From positions 186,001-250,000 of the forward strand of contig JACJYI010000003.1 in assembly GCA_020636225.1 (NCBI GenBank): a DNA stretch of 64,000 nt. Reading direction: 5' to 3'. The notes under the pieces are model-generated. The model saw only the letters and a list, made by a program, of their open reading frames with translations, had not been told where the DNA came from and ran no database searches. Position numbers and translations under genes: made by a program. Positions 17,076 through 25,125 of the stretch are shown in pieces. Source of the stretch: Lewinellaceae bacterium. Its GTDB lineage: Bacteria > Bacteroidota > Bacteroidia > Chitinophagales > Saprospiraceae. Every line of letters begins with the position of its first letter. Position 1 is the first letter of the stretch.

Positions 17076-18068
17076 ATGCAGATACGTGAACTGATCCTGC
17101 GCTGGCAGGCCCTGTGGCATCCTGAGCGCTACCATGGTTGGGGACGCCGGCGGGGTTATTTTGAAGGATGGTATGTCAAGGTGGTATCATCCGATGGTGC
17201 CCTGGCCCTGGCCATCATCCCGGGTATTTCGAAGAAGCCGGACGGGCAGTCCGAAGCCTTTATCCAGGTATTGAATGGTGTGGAGGCAACCGCAACCTAT
17301 CACGTCTTTCCCATTAAATTATTCCGGCCCGAGACCGATCGGTTTGCCCTGGCGATTGGCCAGAACCGGTTTTCAGATCAGGGTATTCAACTGGATCTGC
17401 CGGATCTGTCAGGCGAGGTTAGATTCCTGGACGGGTTTCCCTGGCCGAAGACCCTGGGGGCTCCCGGTATCATGGGGTGGTATGCCTTCATACCGTTCAT
17501 GGAATGCTATCACGGCGTTTGGAGCATGCATCATCGCCTGGAGGGCCAGTTGTCCTGGAAGGGGAAGGACATCAGCCTGCAGGGCGGTATCGGATATGGG
17601 GAAAAAGATTGGGGGACATCGTTTCCCAGAGGCTGGATGTGGATGCAGTCCAGTCATTTCGAGACCGACCGTCGCATATCGGTGATGGCCTCTGTTGCGC
17701 ATATCCCCTGGCTGGGTAGCTCATTCGTCGGATTTATCGGTGGTATCCTGCTGGACGATCGCCTGATCCGGTTTGCCACCTATACGGGAGCCAGGCGCAA
17801 GGCCACCATCCGGGGTGAGGAGCTGGAGATCGGCTTTCGGGACCGTCGGCATGAATTGACCATCCGGGCGACGCCTGGGCCCGGGGCGCACCTGCAGTCG
17901 CCCATCCGCGGAGAGATGGCCGGGAAGGTCAATGAAAGCCTGCAGGCCAGATTGGACGTTACCTTCAGGGAGAACGGTCAGGTCATCTTTCAGGGAATCG
18001 GCCGATGGGCAGGTCTGGAAGCCGCCGGGGAGGTGGACAGCCTGCAAAGTACGGAGTGGGTATCCTGA
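17076..18068 (+). CDS. Tocopherol-cyclase-like protein
   Basis: 330 residues starting at MQIRELILRWQALWHPERYHGWG; two upstream ATGs (16995, 17040) would add sequence that overlaps the divergent uppS promoter. Motifs fit the tocopherol cyclase (VTE1-like) family: YFEGWYVKVVSSDG near residue 28-42, GYGEKDWGTSFPRGWMWMQS near 175-195, and a two-lobed lipocalin-like beta barrel. Plant and cyanobacterial members cyclise quinol precursors; many bacterial members have no known substrate, and no tocopherol or plastoquinone genes are nearby. A hydrophobic-ligand or quinol-binding role is therefore inference. It is divergent from uppS and ends in a terminator shared with the gene behind it. Confidence 0.75.
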   Translation: MQIRELILRWQALWHPERYHGWGRRRGYFEGWYVKVVSSDGALALAIIPGISKKPDGQSEAFIQVLNGVEATATYHVFPIKLFRPETDRFALAIGQNRFSDQGIQLDLPDLSGEVRFLDGFPWPKTLGAPGIMGWYAFIPFMECYHGVWSMHHRLEGQLSWKGKDISLQGGIGYGEKDWGTSFPRGWMWMQSSHFETDRRISVMASVAHIPWLGSSFVGFIGGILLDDRLIRFATYTGARRKATIRGEELEIGFRDRRHELTIRATPGPGAHLQSPIRGEMAGKVNESLQARLDVTFRENGQVIFQGIGRWAGLEAAGEVDSLQSTEWVS

Positions 18069-18075
18069 ATAAAAA

Positions 18076-18104
18076 AGCCCTTCCATCCGCGAGGAGGAAG
18101 GGCT
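18076..18104 (-). terminator. Terminator at convergent gene ends
   Basis: Stem AGCCCTTCC / GGAAGGGCT with an 11-nt loop between the tocopherol-cyclase-like gene and the convergent lipoprotein gene. The T run (six T) lies on the minus-strand side, so it ends the lipoprotein/TonB-receptor operon and may also work in the other direction. Confidence 0.75.
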
Positions 18105-18125
18105 GGTCCATCGGGCAGGATGGGC

Positions 18126-18686
18126 TTACTGGATCACCAGATCGAATTCGACCTGGATGTCCGTCTCGCCGCCGGCATTGGTGATATCGCCCTGGGCGAC
18201 TCCGGTAGCACCTTTATCCGGTTCATGGCGCAGGGTGACCTGTAGTTTGCCGGTCGCAGCATCACCGGTCGTCATGGTCGTCTCCAGACCGATCGGTGCG
18301 CCATTGGCATCCGTATCGGCATAGGAAAAGGTCAGTGTGATGCCCTCGGTGAGGCCAAAGAAGAACTGGTGTTCGGTGCCCTCATCCAGGATCTCCTCGG
18401 TGATGTCTTCCGCGGGGGTCTCCGTTTCGTTCAGAAGCTCCAGGCTGACCGAATAGGTGGTGTTGGCAGCCAGGGCACCAGAGGTGATGGTGGGTGCATT
18501 GCCACCTTCTCCATCCGGATCGCGAAACTGGAAGACGACCGGTGAACCACCTCCCTGGGGGGTCCAGGTCATGGTGAGGGTGGTGATCACTTCTTCTTCA
18601 TTGACTGGATCGGGGTCCTTGCCGCAGCTGGAGACCAGGAGAGCCGTGCTGAGCAGGAAAACAGGAATGATAAGTTGCTTGAACAT
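18126..18686 (-). CDS. Lipoprotein encoded behind a TonB-dependent receptor
   Basis: 186 residues from MFKQLIIPVFLLSTALLVSSCGKDPDP, a lipoprotein signal with the lipobox Cys at about residue 21. The rest is beta-rich and acidic, with TMTWTPQGGGSPVVFQFRD, DPDGEGGNAPTIT and LELLNETETPAEDITEEI. This pattern resembles a Bacteroidota family often labelled type 1 periplasmic binding fold superfamily protein and found next to TonB receptors. It starts 10 nt after the receptor stop, so it is the last gene of that operon. It probably sits on the outer membrane and assists the receptor; substrate unknown. Confidence 0.72.
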   Translation of the reverse strand: MFKQLIIPVFLLSTALLVSSCGKDPDPVNEEEVITTLTMTWTPQGGGSPVVFQFRDPDGEGGNAPTITSGALAANTTYSVSLELLNETETPAEDITEEILDEGTEHQFFFGLTEGITLTFSYADTDANGAPIGLETTMTTGDAATGKLQVTLRHEPDKGATGVAQGDITNAGGETDIQVEFDLVIQ

Positions 18687-18696
18687 ACAATTGGAT

Positions 18697-20982
18697 TTAA
18701 AAGTGAACATAGGTTTTGAGGTAGTAATTTCTTCCGGGGGCATCGGCGAAGTATCGCAGACGATCCAGGTAATCGCGGTAGGATTGATTGAGCAGGTTGT
18801 CCACTCCTGCATTGATCCGGATCCTGCCCCGGGACCACTCCGCGGTCAGGCCGACTAGGGTATAGCCAGATGGAGGCGGAGCAAAGTCCTCTGTGGGACT
18901 CTGATCCTGCCGCAGGACCTGCCGGATCTGAATACCAGCTGACAGGGCTGCCCCTGACGCATCGGGCTGGTTGTGTAACCGGAGACTGTGTCGAAATTGC
19001 ATGGGTGGCATCCCGAAAAGAGGGCTGGCCTTCTGAAGGTCGTCTGACCACAGCAATGCGGCCTGACCCTGATAGTCGAGCCAGGAAGTCATGGCGATTG
19101 TGAGGTCCAGATCCAGGCCGGCCAGGAGGGCATTGGTCTGCTGATAGCGAAAGACCGGGAAGGCTCCCCGGATGGTCAGTTCGTAGTCGCCTGTCGGACG
19201 CAGGTAGATGAATCCGTAGATCGGATTGAGGTATGTGGACAGGTTGATCGTCCAACCGGGTCGTCTGTTCTGGATGGTGAGGATGGTTTTCAGACTCCGT
19301 TCAATGCCCAGGCTGTCATTGCCGATCTCCAGGGCCGCGGTGGCATGGTGGAGCCCTTCACTGAACAGTTCGTTGGCTCCGGGGGCACGAAAGGCAGAGG
19401 CGACTTGAAGCGTGGCTTGCCAGTCAGGAGAGAAGCGGAAGAGGCCTCCTGCTGAACCACTGATATTGAACCAGTCGAAGGTGGGCCGAATGAGCTGGTC
19501 CTGGTCATTGAACTTGGCTACGTCCATGGATCGGTAATCGGCGCGCACTCCGGCTTCCAGCTCATAGGCGGGCTGGATATACCGCTCAAAGGCGAACACC
19601 GAAGCCGTGGTGCTGATAAAATTGGGAATGAGGGGCCGCACGCCCGTGCCAGGTACATTGTAGTTGCTCTGGTACTGCACGCTGCTTCCGATGGTTCCGG
19701 CCAGGTGGCGCCAGGGCCGATGCTCGGCCAGGATCTCGCCCTGCTGGCTGATGATGGTGAGATCGAGTGCCGGGATGTTGTCGCGGTCGCCTCGTCGGAC
19801 ATCATATTCCTTCCGTTCATCGAATTGCAGACTGTAGCGTCCTTTGAGGGTCCACATCCCGGAGATCTTCCGGCTGGCTTCGACCTTGGCGAGATGGTGG
19901 ATCACGCGTTGTTGTGGATTGAGGATCTCATAGGTAAAGGGATTTTGGATCCAGGGTTCATCCGCCTGGATGGCGGCCTGCAGGTCAGTGGTGTTGCCAA
20001 TATGCGCGGCGCGAAGGATGCCGAATCCGGCCTGGTACAGGCTGTAGTAGAGATCCAGTGTTCCCTTGTTGCCGGTGTAGCCGGCCTGGGCGGAGAAGCC
20101 CCATTCCTTCTGGCCGGTATTGGAGAGGATATAGTCTGGGGCATACTGGTCGCCCAGCAGGCGGAGCGATCCGGTCGCCCGCCATCCCCATCCGGGCTGT
20201 TGCAAGCCACCCTGGATCTGGCCGGATACCTTTCCTCCCAGACCATTGGACTGGAGGTGTGTCATCAGGGATCCGGTCAGTCCGGCTGACCGGGGTAGCG
20301 GATCGGGTTTGACCAGGATCACGCCACCCAGGGCATCGGGTCCATAACGAACACCTTCTGCGCCCTTGATCACGGTCATGGTGCCGGCGACGGTCGGGTC
20401 GATCTCCGGAGCGTGATCGATCCCCCACTGCTGGCCTTCCTGGCGGACATCATTCTGAACAATCAGGATACGATTGCCGTACAGGCCATGGATCATGGGT
20501 TTGGCGATGCCGGGTCCGGTCTGGACCATCGTGACCCCGGAAACAGATTCGAGCATTTGGGCCAGGGATCGCCCCTGCAGGCGTTCGAGGGTCTGGCCAG
20601 ACAGGTCGGTCCGGGTCTGGGCGGGTGCTTCGGCAACCTTGTTGGCAGTAGTGACCACCTGGTCGAGCACTTCGATATGGTGCTCCGGATAGAAATTCAG
20701 GGTAGTGTCCCGGTTCAGGATCAGGCTGATCTGGACCGGATCACACCCGACATGAGAGCATACCACGGTGATCTTGCCGGGGCAGAGGCCAGACAGGGTA
20801 TAGGCACCCAGACTGTCCGCCAGGGTGCCCTGGCCTGTTTCCAGGACATAGATGGTGGAATAGTCGAGCGGCGTTAGATCGTGTTCGTCCAACACCGTCC
20901 CGCTCAGTTGCAGGTCACATTGCCCATGCAGCTGCAGGATACCTGCGAACAACAGGACAATGACCCTGAGGGTCTTGTTCAT
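18697..20982 (-). CDS. TonB-dependent receptor, ZnuD-like
   Basis: 761 residues. Signal peptide (MNKTLRVIVLLFAGILQLHGQ), then a carboxypeptidase-regulatory-like domain (about 25-100, LSGTVLDEHDLTPLDYSTIYV), a plug (about 120-230, with GVTMVQTGPGIAKPMIHGLYGNRILIV and VIKGAEGVRYGPDALGGVILV) and a 22-strand-type barrel ending in RNYYLKTYVHF. The barrel segment ANELFSEGLHHATAALEIGN resembles the equivalent part of ZnuD, a zinc/heme receptor, as I recall it. The upstream gene encodes a His/Cys-rich small protein and the downstream one a lipoprotein, all three likely in one operon. Zinc or another transition metal is therefore the best guess for the substrate; it is not proven by sequence. Confidence 0.85.
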   Translation of the reverse strand: MNKTLRVIVLLFAGILQLHGQCDLQLSGTVLDEHDLTPLDYSTIYVLETGQGTLADSLGAYTLSGLCPGKITVVCSHVGCDPVQISLILNRDTTLNFYPEHHIEVLDQVVTTANKVAEAPAQTRTDLSGQTLERLQGRSLAQMLESVSGVTMVQTGPGIAKPMIHGLYGNRILIVQNDVRQEGQQWGIDHAPEIDPTVAGTMTVIKGAEGVRYGPDALGGVILVKPDPLPRSAGLTGSLMTHLQSNGLGGKVSGQIQGGLQQPGWGWRATGSLRLLGDQYAPDYILSNTGQKEWGFSAQAGYTGNKGTLDLYYSLYQAGFGILRAAHIGNTTDLQAAIQADEPWIQNPFTYEILNPQQRVIHHLAKVEASRKISGMWTLKGRYSLQFDERKEYDVRRGDRDNIPALDLTIISQQGEILAEHRPWRHLAGTIGSSVQYQSNYNVPGTGVRPLIPNFISTTASVFAFERYIQPAYELEAGVRADYRSMDVAKFNDQDQLIRPTFDWFNISGSAGGLFRFSPDWQATLQVASAFRAPGANELFSEGLHHATAALEIGNDSLGIERSLKTILTIQNRRPGWTINLSTYLNPIYGFIYLRPTGDYELTIRGAFPVFRYQQTNALLAGLDLDLTIAMTSWLDYQGQAALLWSDDLQKASPLFGMPPMQFRHSLRLHNQPDASGAALSAGIQIRQVLRQDQSPTEDFAPPPSGYTLVGLTAEWSRGRIRINAGVDNLLNQSYRDYLDRLRYFADAPGRNYYLKTYVHF

Positions 20983-21025
20983 GTAAGGTTAAGGCTGAAA
21001 CTTCAAAAAAAGAATGGCGTGATCG

Positions 21026-21352
21026 TCACACCAGGGCGGGCGGGCCACGCAGGGGGTAGCCGATTTGGATATTGGAGGGAATGGCGTCAGTCCAAGAGAA
21101 GGTGGGCCGGTGCAGATTGGTCGGCGTCCATGACGGCATCTCAGAAAAAGAGACAGGAAGGGGGAGGGAAAAGACAAAATCACAAAGAACACAAGCCTCG
21201 TGTTCCTGATGAAAATGCAAATCGTTCTTGGCATTGCACACCGGGTGGTGGTGCAGGTCAGGGTTGTGCCAGCTGCGAATGGTATACGCAGAGACTAGCC
21301 CGACCAGCAAGGCCAGGGAAATGCCTCTCCTCCATGACGCAGATTGAATCAT
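21026..21352 (-). CDS. Small membrane/periplasmic protein with His/Cys-rich metal-binding-like motif
   Basis: 108 residues from the Met of MIQSASWRRGISLALLVGLVSA, an uncleaved or cleavable membrane segment. A cluster of potential metal ligands follows: HNPDLHHHPVC and then DLHFHQEHEACVLCDF, giving many His plus a CxxC. The C-terminus has no recognisable domain. It lies 43 nt upstream of the TonB receptor on the same strand. Small proteins with an H-x-H...CxxC motif in front of metal-related receptors recur in Bacteroidota in my recollection, but I cannot name the family. Possible roles are a periplasmic metal sensor, chaperone or buffer. The longer frame to 21409 overlaps the terminator upstream and is rejected. 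Confidence 0.65.
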   Translation of the reverse strand: MIQSASWRRGISLALLVGLVSAYTIRSWHNPDLHHHPVCNAKNDLHFHQEHEACVLCDFVFSLPLPVSFSEMPSWTPTNLHRPTFSWTDAIPSNIQIGYPLRGPPALV

Positions 21353-21370
21353 TCCGATAAAGATACAACG

Positions 21371-21404
21371 AAAACGGCCATCTTGTTCAGAAGAAGGCCG
21401 TTTT
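21371..21404 (-). terminator. Terminator of the cyclophilin genes
   Basis: Stem AAAACGGCC / GGCCGTTTT around a 16-nt loop, starting 21 nt after the stop of the PKD-cyclophilin gene on the minus strand. The arm itself supplies the T run. It separates the cyclophilin operon from the metal-uptake operon. Confidence 0.7.
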
Positions 21405-21424
21405 GGCATTTCATTAAGCGGGGA

Positions 21425-22312
21425 TCACTTGACCACGCGCATGATCATCCAGACATCCTCCTCCGGACGATCGCCCGGGCGGGTGCGGGCAGCAGCGATC
21501 TTGTCGATCACCTCCAGGCCTTCGATGATATGGCCAAACACGGTATAGTCGCGATCCAGGTGGGGCGTGCCCCCCAGGCGCTTGTAGGCCTCCCGTTGCT
21601 CCGAGGTATACCTGAATCCTTTCTTGGCCTCGATCTGGTCGAGGATACTGTCACTGACCCGGTTGCCCTGAACGATGTAGAACTGGGATCCGGAGGATTT
21701 TTTCTGGGGATTGACCTGGTCGCCCGTGCGGGCAGCGGCAATGGCGCCCTTTGTGTGGACCATGTCGTCCCGGAATTCGGCATCGATCTGGTAGCCTGGC
21801 CCTCCTGAACCCAGACGGGCATCGGGTCCGGCCCCTTTGGAATTGGGGTCGCCTCCCTGGATCATGAAGTTGCGGATGACCCGGTGAAAGAGCAGGCTGT
21901 CATAGAACTGCTGCTCCACAAGGTGCATGAAGTTGTCACGATGCAAAGGCGTTTCGTTAGACAGCTGGGCCAGCATATTGCCATAGGGGGTCTGGATCTC
22001 CACCAGGCAGGGTTCGGGAGCGGTGATCTGGATGGTTTTTTCCATGCGATGGGCATTGTCGCCTTTGGAGGCAGTGAGGGTAATGGTGTAATTCCCGGAG
22101 AGGGTATAGGTACAGGAAGGGCTGGCTTCCGATGAGGTTTCCCCGTTGCCGAATTCCCAGAACCAGGTGTCGGCGTGGCGGGACTGGTTGGCAAACTGGA
22201 CCGTGCAGGGTACAGGAGCATCCTGTCCGGTGTAGGTGAAGTCGGCGATGGGTTTGGCGCAGGAGGCCAGCAACAGAGTGGCCAGGACCATCAGAGATAC
22301 AAAATGCTGCAT
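21425..22312 (-). CDS. PKD-domain cyclophilin-type peptidyl-prolyl isomerase, lipoprotein
   Basis: 295 residues from MQHFVSLMVLATLLLASCAKPIADF, a lipoprotein signal with Cys at 18. Residues about 22-105 form a PKD domain (VQFANQSRHADTWFWEFGNGET, CTYTLSGNYTITLTASKG). Residues about 110-295 are a cyclophilin domain (FHRVIRNFMIQGGDPNSKGAG, FYIVQGNRVSD, DYTVFGHIIEGLEVIDKIA) with an insertion, LDQIEAKKGFRYTSEQREAYKRLGG, before the last strands. It would fold secreted proteins in the periplasm or at the surface. It starts only 8 nt after the stop of a second cyclophilin gene, so the pair arose by tandem duplication with PKD gain or loss. Confidence 0.88.
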   Translation of the reverse strand: MQHFVSLMVLATLLLASCAKPIADFTYTGQDAPVPCTVQFANQSRHADTWFWEFGNGETSSEASPSCTYTLSGNYTITLTASKGDNAHRMEKTIQITAPEPCLVEIQTPYGNMLAQLSNETPLHRDNFMHLVEQQFYDSLLFHRVIRNFMIQGGDPNSKGAGPDARLGSGGPGYQIDAEFRDDMVHTKGAIAAARTGDQVNPQKKSSGSQFYIVQGNRVSDSILDQIEAKKGFRYTSEQREAYKRLGGTPHLDRDYTVFGHIIEGLEVIDKIAAARTRPGDRPEEDVWMIMRVVK

Positions 22313-22319
22313 GTTGGAT

Positions 22320-22970
22320 TTATTTCTCAAGGAGTCGGATTTTCATGCGGATATCATCGGTTGGTCGGTCATTACGGCCTCGGGGAACCTGTTCCATTTT
22401 TTCCACGATGTCCAGGCCTTCGACGATCTCTCCAAAAACGGTATAATCCATGTCCAGGTATGGCAGGCCGCCTTTTTCTTTATACAACTGCCGTTGTTCG
22501 GGGGTGTATTTGATGCCTTTTTTCTGCTCCCACATGTCGAGGGTGGCATCGTCCACGCCTGCACCCCAGACCAGGTAGAATTGGGAGCCATTGCTTTTTC
22601 GCTCGGGATTTTGGGTATCGTCCTTGCGGGCTGCGCCTACTGCGCCGCGGATATGGATGGCCCCGATCTCGGGTTCAAGGAGGTAGCCGGGGTCGCCATC
22701 ACCGAGGAGATCGAGAGGATGGGCATTTTTCGATTTGGGATCACCGCCCTGCACGACAAAATCGGGGACTACACGGTGGAACATGGTGTAGTCGTAGAAC
22801 TCCTCCTTGACGAGCTTGATGAAATTGTCGCGATGCCGGGGTGTGGTGTTGTAGAGCTTGATGGTGATATCGCCGAAGCCGGTGGTGATGACGGCAAAGG
22901 TGTGTTTGTCGCGCTGGCAGGATACGACGATCAGGGTCAGTGCGAGGAAGAGAAGGCGAAAGTGTATCAT
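22320..22970 (-). CDS. Cyclophilin-type peptidyl-prolyl isomerase, lipoprotein
   Basis: 216 residues from MIHFRLLFLALTLIVVSCQRDK; Cys18 is the lipidation site. The cyclophilin domain carries FHRVVPDFVVQGGDPKSKNA, GAVGAARKDDTQNPERKSNGSQFYLVWG and YTVFGEIVEGLDIVEKMEQVPRG. It has the same kind of insertion (LDMWEQKKGIKYTPEQRQLYKEKGG) as the PKD-containing paralogue downstream. The start codon overlaps the stop of the upstream small gene (ATGA), showing translational coupling. Likely a periplasmic prolyl isomerase for exported proteins. Confidence 0.88.
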   Translation of the reverse strand: MIHFRLLFLALTLIVVSCQRDKHTFAVITTGFGDITIKLYNTTPRHRDNFIKLVKEEFYDYTMFHRVVPDFVVQGGDPKSKNAHPLDLLGDGDPGYLLEPEIGAIHIRGAVGAARKDDTQNPERKSNGSQFYLVWGAGVDDATLDMWEQKKGIKYTPEQRQLYKEKGGLPYLDMDYTVFGEIVEGLDIVEKMEQVPRGRNDRPTDDIRMKIRLLEK

Positions 22971-23323
22971 GGCATGTCGGATTCGACGGTACGAAAATAC
23001 TGGATGATCAGCCGTTTGAGCCATTGTTCCTGGGTTTTCAGGCCGGTGGTATCATGCACGCGCACTTGTTCGTAGTGCGGCCATCCGTCAGCATCCCGGC
23101 CGGTAAAGGTGTAGTATCCTTCCAGGCTGAGCAGATGGCAGACGGCGATGTGCATCAGGTCCTGTTTCTCTTCCTTGGTGTAGGTGGATTTGACCCGGCC
23201 CAGTTCCTGGATGCCGATCAGAAACAGGACGGCATTCATGTCCGGCAGGGTATCCCGGCCCAGGGAGTCCTTCAGTCGGGTGCGCACTTCCAGCCAGGCA
23301 AAATCCAGTTCCCAATCTTCCAT
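22967..23323 (-). CDS. Conserved small protein of unknown function
   Basis: 118 residues from MEDWELDFAWLEVRTRLKDSLG. The protein is soluble, with the blocks LPDMNAVLFLIGIQELG, KEEKQDLMHIAVCHLLSLEGYY and a C-terminal LKRLIIQYF. I recall similar short proteins in other Bacteroidota but no function. It is the first gene of a three-gene unit and overlaps the first cyclophilin start by 4 nt (ATGA), so it is co-translated with the prolyl isomerases. The longer frame to 23377 includes a promoter-like TATTTTTG stretch and is not used. Confidence 0.7.
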   Translation of the reverse strand: MEDWELDFAWLEVRTRLKDSLGRDTLPDMNAVLFLIGIQELGRVKSTYTKEEKQDLMHIAVCHLLSLEGYYTFTGRDADGWPHYEQVRVHDTTGLKTQEQWLKRLIIQYFRTVESDMP

Positions 23324-23471
23324 CGGGGGGCAAAAATAGGAAACTATGTGCGTGATTCGACGATCGCCGGTTGCCATTCACCTTCTGTGCTTGCCTGTTT
23401 AGCGTTGACCGTTTTGGATTAGTGTGCCAGGCTTGGCAGTTCAATGTTCAAGGATTCGCCTGCGGCACGTC

Positions 23472-23580
23472 AGAATACAGGAGAATGTAGAACGTAGAAT
23501 GTAGAATGAGGGGTAGAACTGGAGAACTGTAGAATCGGAGAACTGGGGAATCGGAGAACCGGAGCATTGACGGGAGAATG
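23472..23580. repeat. Imperfect short tandem repeat (GTAGAAY / GGAGAAYYG units)
   Basis: About 100 nt made of degenerate units such as GTAGAACGTAGAATGTAGAA followed by GGAGAACTG, GAATCGGAG and GGAGAACCG. The units differ in length and sequence and have no constant spacers, so this is not a CRISPR array. Confidence 0.65.
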
Positions 23581-23763
23581 GTCCTGTGATCGACACCGGG
23601 GTAGTGGTTTGGCAGGGTCTACTGATGGTTATTGCGCCCCTTCAGGGCTTCTTATGATGCACAGAGTGGTGGAATGGATAAGCCTGGCCCGGGCTATCCT
23701 CAAGTCGATGTGGGTGAGGTGCTTTGAAATGTCCCCTTCACTGAATCCTGAAGCCGGAGGTAT

Positions 23764-23820
23764 GGTCTTCAGTTTTCAGTCTTCAGTCCCCGGTCTTCGG
23801 TCTTCGGTCTTCGGTCCTGC
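23764..23820. repeat. TTCAGTC / TCTTCGG short tandem repeat
   Basis: Successive TTCAG and CGGTCTT units (CAGTTTTCAGTCTTCAGTC, then CGGTCTTCGGTCTTCGGTC). The CGGTCTTCGGTC core recurs in the dispersed repeats near 50.3 and 55.9 kb. Confidence 0.65.
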
Positions 23821-23907
23821 CTGCCACCTGCCAGGCTGGGGCCTTCTGTCTGTACATGATGCTATCCTTCGAAATAACACCATCACGAAATAACTCCTGA
23901 ACTTCAT

Positions 23908-25125
23908 TCATTCTCCCCGAATGATAGCATCCATCCGGGCGGCCCGCCGAGCCGGCAGCCAGGCGGCCAGGCTGCCGATGGACAGGACGGTGAACAGGAC
24001 GATCACGAAATCAAACCAGCGGATCTCCATGGGATAGGCATCGATGATAAACCCGGGCGGAACCGGGATCAGGCCATAGCTGTGCTGGAGGACATAAAAG
24101 CTCAAAGCCGCCAACGAGCCCAGCAGGAAGGCGACCCCGCAGAGGAGCAGGCCATTGTAGAGGAAGATCTTCTGCACCTGGGTGCTGGTCGCCCCCATGG
24201 TCTTCAGGATGGCAATGTCCGGTCGCTTTTCGGTCACCATCATCCAGAGGGTGCCGGCGACATTGAAGGCTACGAGCAGGAGGATGAGACACATGATGGC
24301 AAAGGCCACCCATTTCTCGATGTTCATGATCCGGAGGAAGGATTCCTCCTGCCCGAGACGGTCCCTGACGACGAAGTCAGTCCCGGCCAGATCCCGGATC
24401 CGTTCCAGGGCTTGCCGGTGATCGACGCCCGGTTGGAGGGCGATCTCCACTGCGCTCAACGCGCCACGATGACTGGTGATCGACTGGACGAAGTCCAGGT
24501 TGGTGATCACATACTCCATATCGATCTCCGGCTGGATGGTAAAGATGCCTGCCGGAGGCAGAAATCGACGCAGGAAAGGCTGGTCGAATGGTCCCGTTCG
24601 CTTGCGGTTGGGCATGTAGACGACCAGGGATTCAAACACATCCCGTGTGTCGACGCCCAGTTTGGCGGCCAGGCCGGCGCCGACCATGGCCACCGAGCCT
24701 GCCACATCTTCCAGCTCCCATTGGCCATCCAGCATGGCGGAGTCGACCTGGCTAACGGCCGCATAATGCTCATCAACTCCCTTCAGTACCCCAATATCCT
24801 GGACCTCTCCATAGGCGAAGAGGGCATTTTCCACGAGCACCCGGCTTAAGGACAATACATCCGGATCATTGCCCAGGCGGGCAAGCCAGAGACTATCCGG
24901 ACGGAAGGTCTTGCCCTGCGCCGGTGCGATATGGATATCCGGGTTGAATTGGTTGGACAAGCCGAATACCAGGGACTCGAATCCATTGAAGACAGACATC
25001 ACCAGAACCAGGGCCGCAGCCCCGATACCCATGCCCAGAATGGACAGGCCCGCCAGCACATGGATGGCATTCGTGGATTTGCGGGTGTAGAGATACCGCG
25101 ATGCGAGGAGCAGGGGAAACCTCAT
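23908..25125 (-). CDS. FtsX-like ABC permease, LolC/LolE type
   Basis: 405 residues. Four membrane segments: about 22-45 (HVLAGLSILGMGIGAAALVLVMSVF), 272-295 (VAFAIMCLILLLVAFNVAGTLWM), 320-350 and 370-395, with a large periplasmic domain between the first two, as in LolC/E. The cytoplasmic loop EKRPDIAILKTMGATSTQVQKIFL is the typical coupling helix of FtsX-like permeases. Lol permeases extract lipoproteins from the inner membrane with a LolD ATPase, which is not nearby. The start codon overlaps the stop of the upstream GH3-serine hydrolase gene by 4 nt. Other MacB/FtsX-type exporters cannot be excluded. Confidence 0.82.
   Translation of the reverse strand: MRFPLLLASRYLYTRKSTNAIHVLAGLSILGMGIGAAALVLVMSVFNGFESLVFGLSNQFNPDIHIAPAQGKTFRPDSLWLARLGNDPDVLSLSRVLVENALFAYGEVQDIGVLKGVDEHYAAVSQVDSAMLDGQWELEDVAGSVAMVGAGLAAKLGVDTRDVFESLVVYMPNRKRTGPFDQPFLRRFLPPAGIFTIQPEIDMEYVITNLDFVQSITSHRGALSAVEIALQPGVDHRQALERIRDLAGTDFVVRDRLGQEESFLRIMNIEKWVAFAIMCLILLLVAFNVAGTLWMMVTEKRPDIAILKTMGATSTQVQKIFLYNGLLLCGVAFLLGSLAALSFYVLQHSYGLIPVPPGFIIDAYPMEIRWFDFVIVLFTVLSIGSLAAWLPARRAARMDAIIRGE

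Larger units (their letters stand above)
23324..23907. other. Gene-free stretch with decayed simple repeats
   Basis: No convincing coding region. It holds two low-complexity arrays (23472-23580 and 23764-23820) and, at about 23817-23840, a CCTGCCTGCC...GCCAGGCTGG segment also present in inverted form near 28361-28386. The left end carries the promoter region of the minus-strand gene that starts at 23323. Confidence 0.6.

Noticed and set aside
23472..23580. CRISPR-like repeated words
   Set aside because: Units are short, variable and without spacers of constant length; no cas genes nearby.
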